16,544 bases of DNA from Candidatus Pelagibacter sp. (GTDB lineage Bacteria > Pseudomonadota > Alphaproteobacteria > Pelagibacterales > Pelagibacteraceae): the NCBI GenBank assembly GCA_028221385.1, contig JAOIRP010000010.1:1-16544 (forward strand). Direction: 5' to 3'. Below, piece after piece: positions 16,248 through 16,544 of this stretch (position 1 is the first letter of the stretch; the number at the start of each line of letters is the position of its first letter). A program made the translations under genes and the position numbers. The notes beneath the pieces were generated by a model, which did no database searches, was not told the origin of the DNA, and saw only the letters and a list, made by a program, of their open reading frames with translations.

Positions 16248-16275
16248 CTTATAAATCATTACATAGATTTTTACA
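16248..16275 (-). promoter_or_regulatory. Possible promoter of the rarD-mltB-rlpA-dacA-tmk operon
   Basis: On the - strand a TGTAAA (16275-16270) and a TATAAG (16253-16248) are 16 bases apart and would start transcription about 8 bases before rarD. The gap is the only untranslated room upstream of this operon. In such AT-rich DNA similar matches occur by chance, so the call is tentative. Confidence 0.3.
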
Positions 16276-16285
16276 TGTTTTATAG

Positions 16286-16313
16286 TTGAAATGAATCATT
16301 CCATCGAATAAAA
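16286..16313 (+). promoter_or_regulatory. Possible promoter of tRNA-Ser
   Basis: TTGAAA (16286-16291) followed after 16 bases by ATAAAA (16308-16313) lies at a suitable distance before the mature tRNA 5' end at 16324. The -35 match is fair, the -10 match weak. It would be divergent from the proposed rarD promoter in the same 90-base gap. Confidence 0.35.
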
Positions 16314-16323
16314 GCTTGCTAAC

Positions 16324-16413
16324 GGAGAGATGGCTGAGCGGTTGAAAGCACCGGTCTTGAAAACCGGCATGGGGGCAACTCCATCCTGGGTTCGAATCCC
16401 AGTCTCTCCGCCA
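16324..16413 (+). tRNA. tRNA-Ser (anticodon UGA)
   Basis: A complete class II tRNA folds by eye. The seven-base acceptor stem is GGAGAGA (16324-16330) with TCTCTCC (16403-16409), followed by discriminator G (16410) and an encoded CCA (16411-16413). The D arm contains GGCTGAGCGGTTGAAAGC. The anticodon stem CCGGT/ACCGG holds a loop CTTGAAA with anticodon TGA at 16358-16360. The long variable arm (TGGGGGCAACTCCA) is typical of serine tRNAs, and the T arm is CTGGG-TTCGAAT-CCCAG. It reads UCA and, in small tRNA sets, probably other UCN codons. Its CCA end touches the stop codon of the gene on the other strand. Confidence 0.98.
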
Positions 16414-16544
16414 TTATTCTTTAAATACAAAACTTTTAAATAAATTAGTAATAATATTTGGTTCTATTTTTATAGATGTTTCTTTATTTTGTTTGAATTT
16501 AAATAAATTATCATCATCTAGATCTAAAAATTCACATAAAAGTT
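16414..16544 (-). CDS. 3' end of an unrecognised protein gene
   Basis: Reading the - strand inward from the window edge, one frame is open for 42 codons (from base 16542) and stops at TAA 16416-16414, directly next to the tRNA CCA. The tail contains CEFLDLDDDNLFKFKQNKET and ends NLFKSFVFKE. Its composition matches the neighbouring genes and the other two frames on this strand close at once. I do not recognise the family; the EFLDLD stretch faintly recalls the end of some sulfotransferases, but this is too short to call. Confidence 0.55.
   Translation of the reverse strand, partial: LLCEFLDLDDDNLFKFKQNKETSIKIEPNIITNLFKSFVFKE

Overview
The window is a very AT-rich, tightly packed stretch of a Gram-negative bacterial chromosome. 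Protein style (Lys/Asn/Ile-rich), overlapping genes, scarce Shine-Dalgarno sites and the gene order all suggest a streamlined alphaproteobacterium, most likely SAR11/Pelagibacterales or a close relative. That placement is from recall of family sequences and gene order, not from a search. No phage, CRISPR, insertion sequence or obvious foreign island was seen.

Left part (about 1-12070, + strand): the distal division and cell wall (dcw) cluster in the order murD (5' end outside the window) - ftsW - murG - murC - murB - ddl - ftsQ - ftsA, followed by lpxC, bamD and ligA. From murD to ftsA the genes overlap or are separated by at most two bases, so they are very probably one transcription unit. 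MurC, MurD and Ddl build the UDP-MurNAc-pentapeptide with MurB supplying UDP-MurNAc, MurG makes lipid II, FtsW polymerises it at the septum, and FtsQ and FtsA belong to the divisome. LpxC starts lipid A synthesis and BamD helps insert outer-membrane proteins. LigA is the replicative NAD-dependent DNA ligase.

Middle and right part (about 12050-16233, - strand): a converging operon read right to left as rarD - mltB - rlpA-like - dacA - tmk, again with overlapping ends. It holds an EamA/RarD transporter and three cell-wall proteins: a lytic transglycosylase, a SPOR lipoprotein and a D,D-carboxypeptidase. It ends in the start of thymidylate kinase.

Right edge: a tRNA-Ser(UGA) gene on the + strand (16324-16413), whose CCA end directly abuts the stop codon of an unrecognised - strand gene that enters from outside.

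Four things do not fit an ordinary reading. (1) murD is broken by a single-base frameshift exactly in a run of nine A (512-520). (2) The tmk reading frame is a chimera: about 88 residues of Tmk continue in frame into about 56 residues that look like the C-terminus of Xaa-Pro aminopeptidase (PepP). This implies a deletion that removed the rest of tmk, probably holB, and most of pepP. (3) ftsZ is absent from its usual place between ftsA and lpxC, and recN from between bamD and ligA. (4) FtsA and the RlpA-like protein have lost recognisable catalytic or nucleotide-binding motifs. Items 1 and 2 could be real biology or assembly errors at A-rich tracts, and raw reads would decide.
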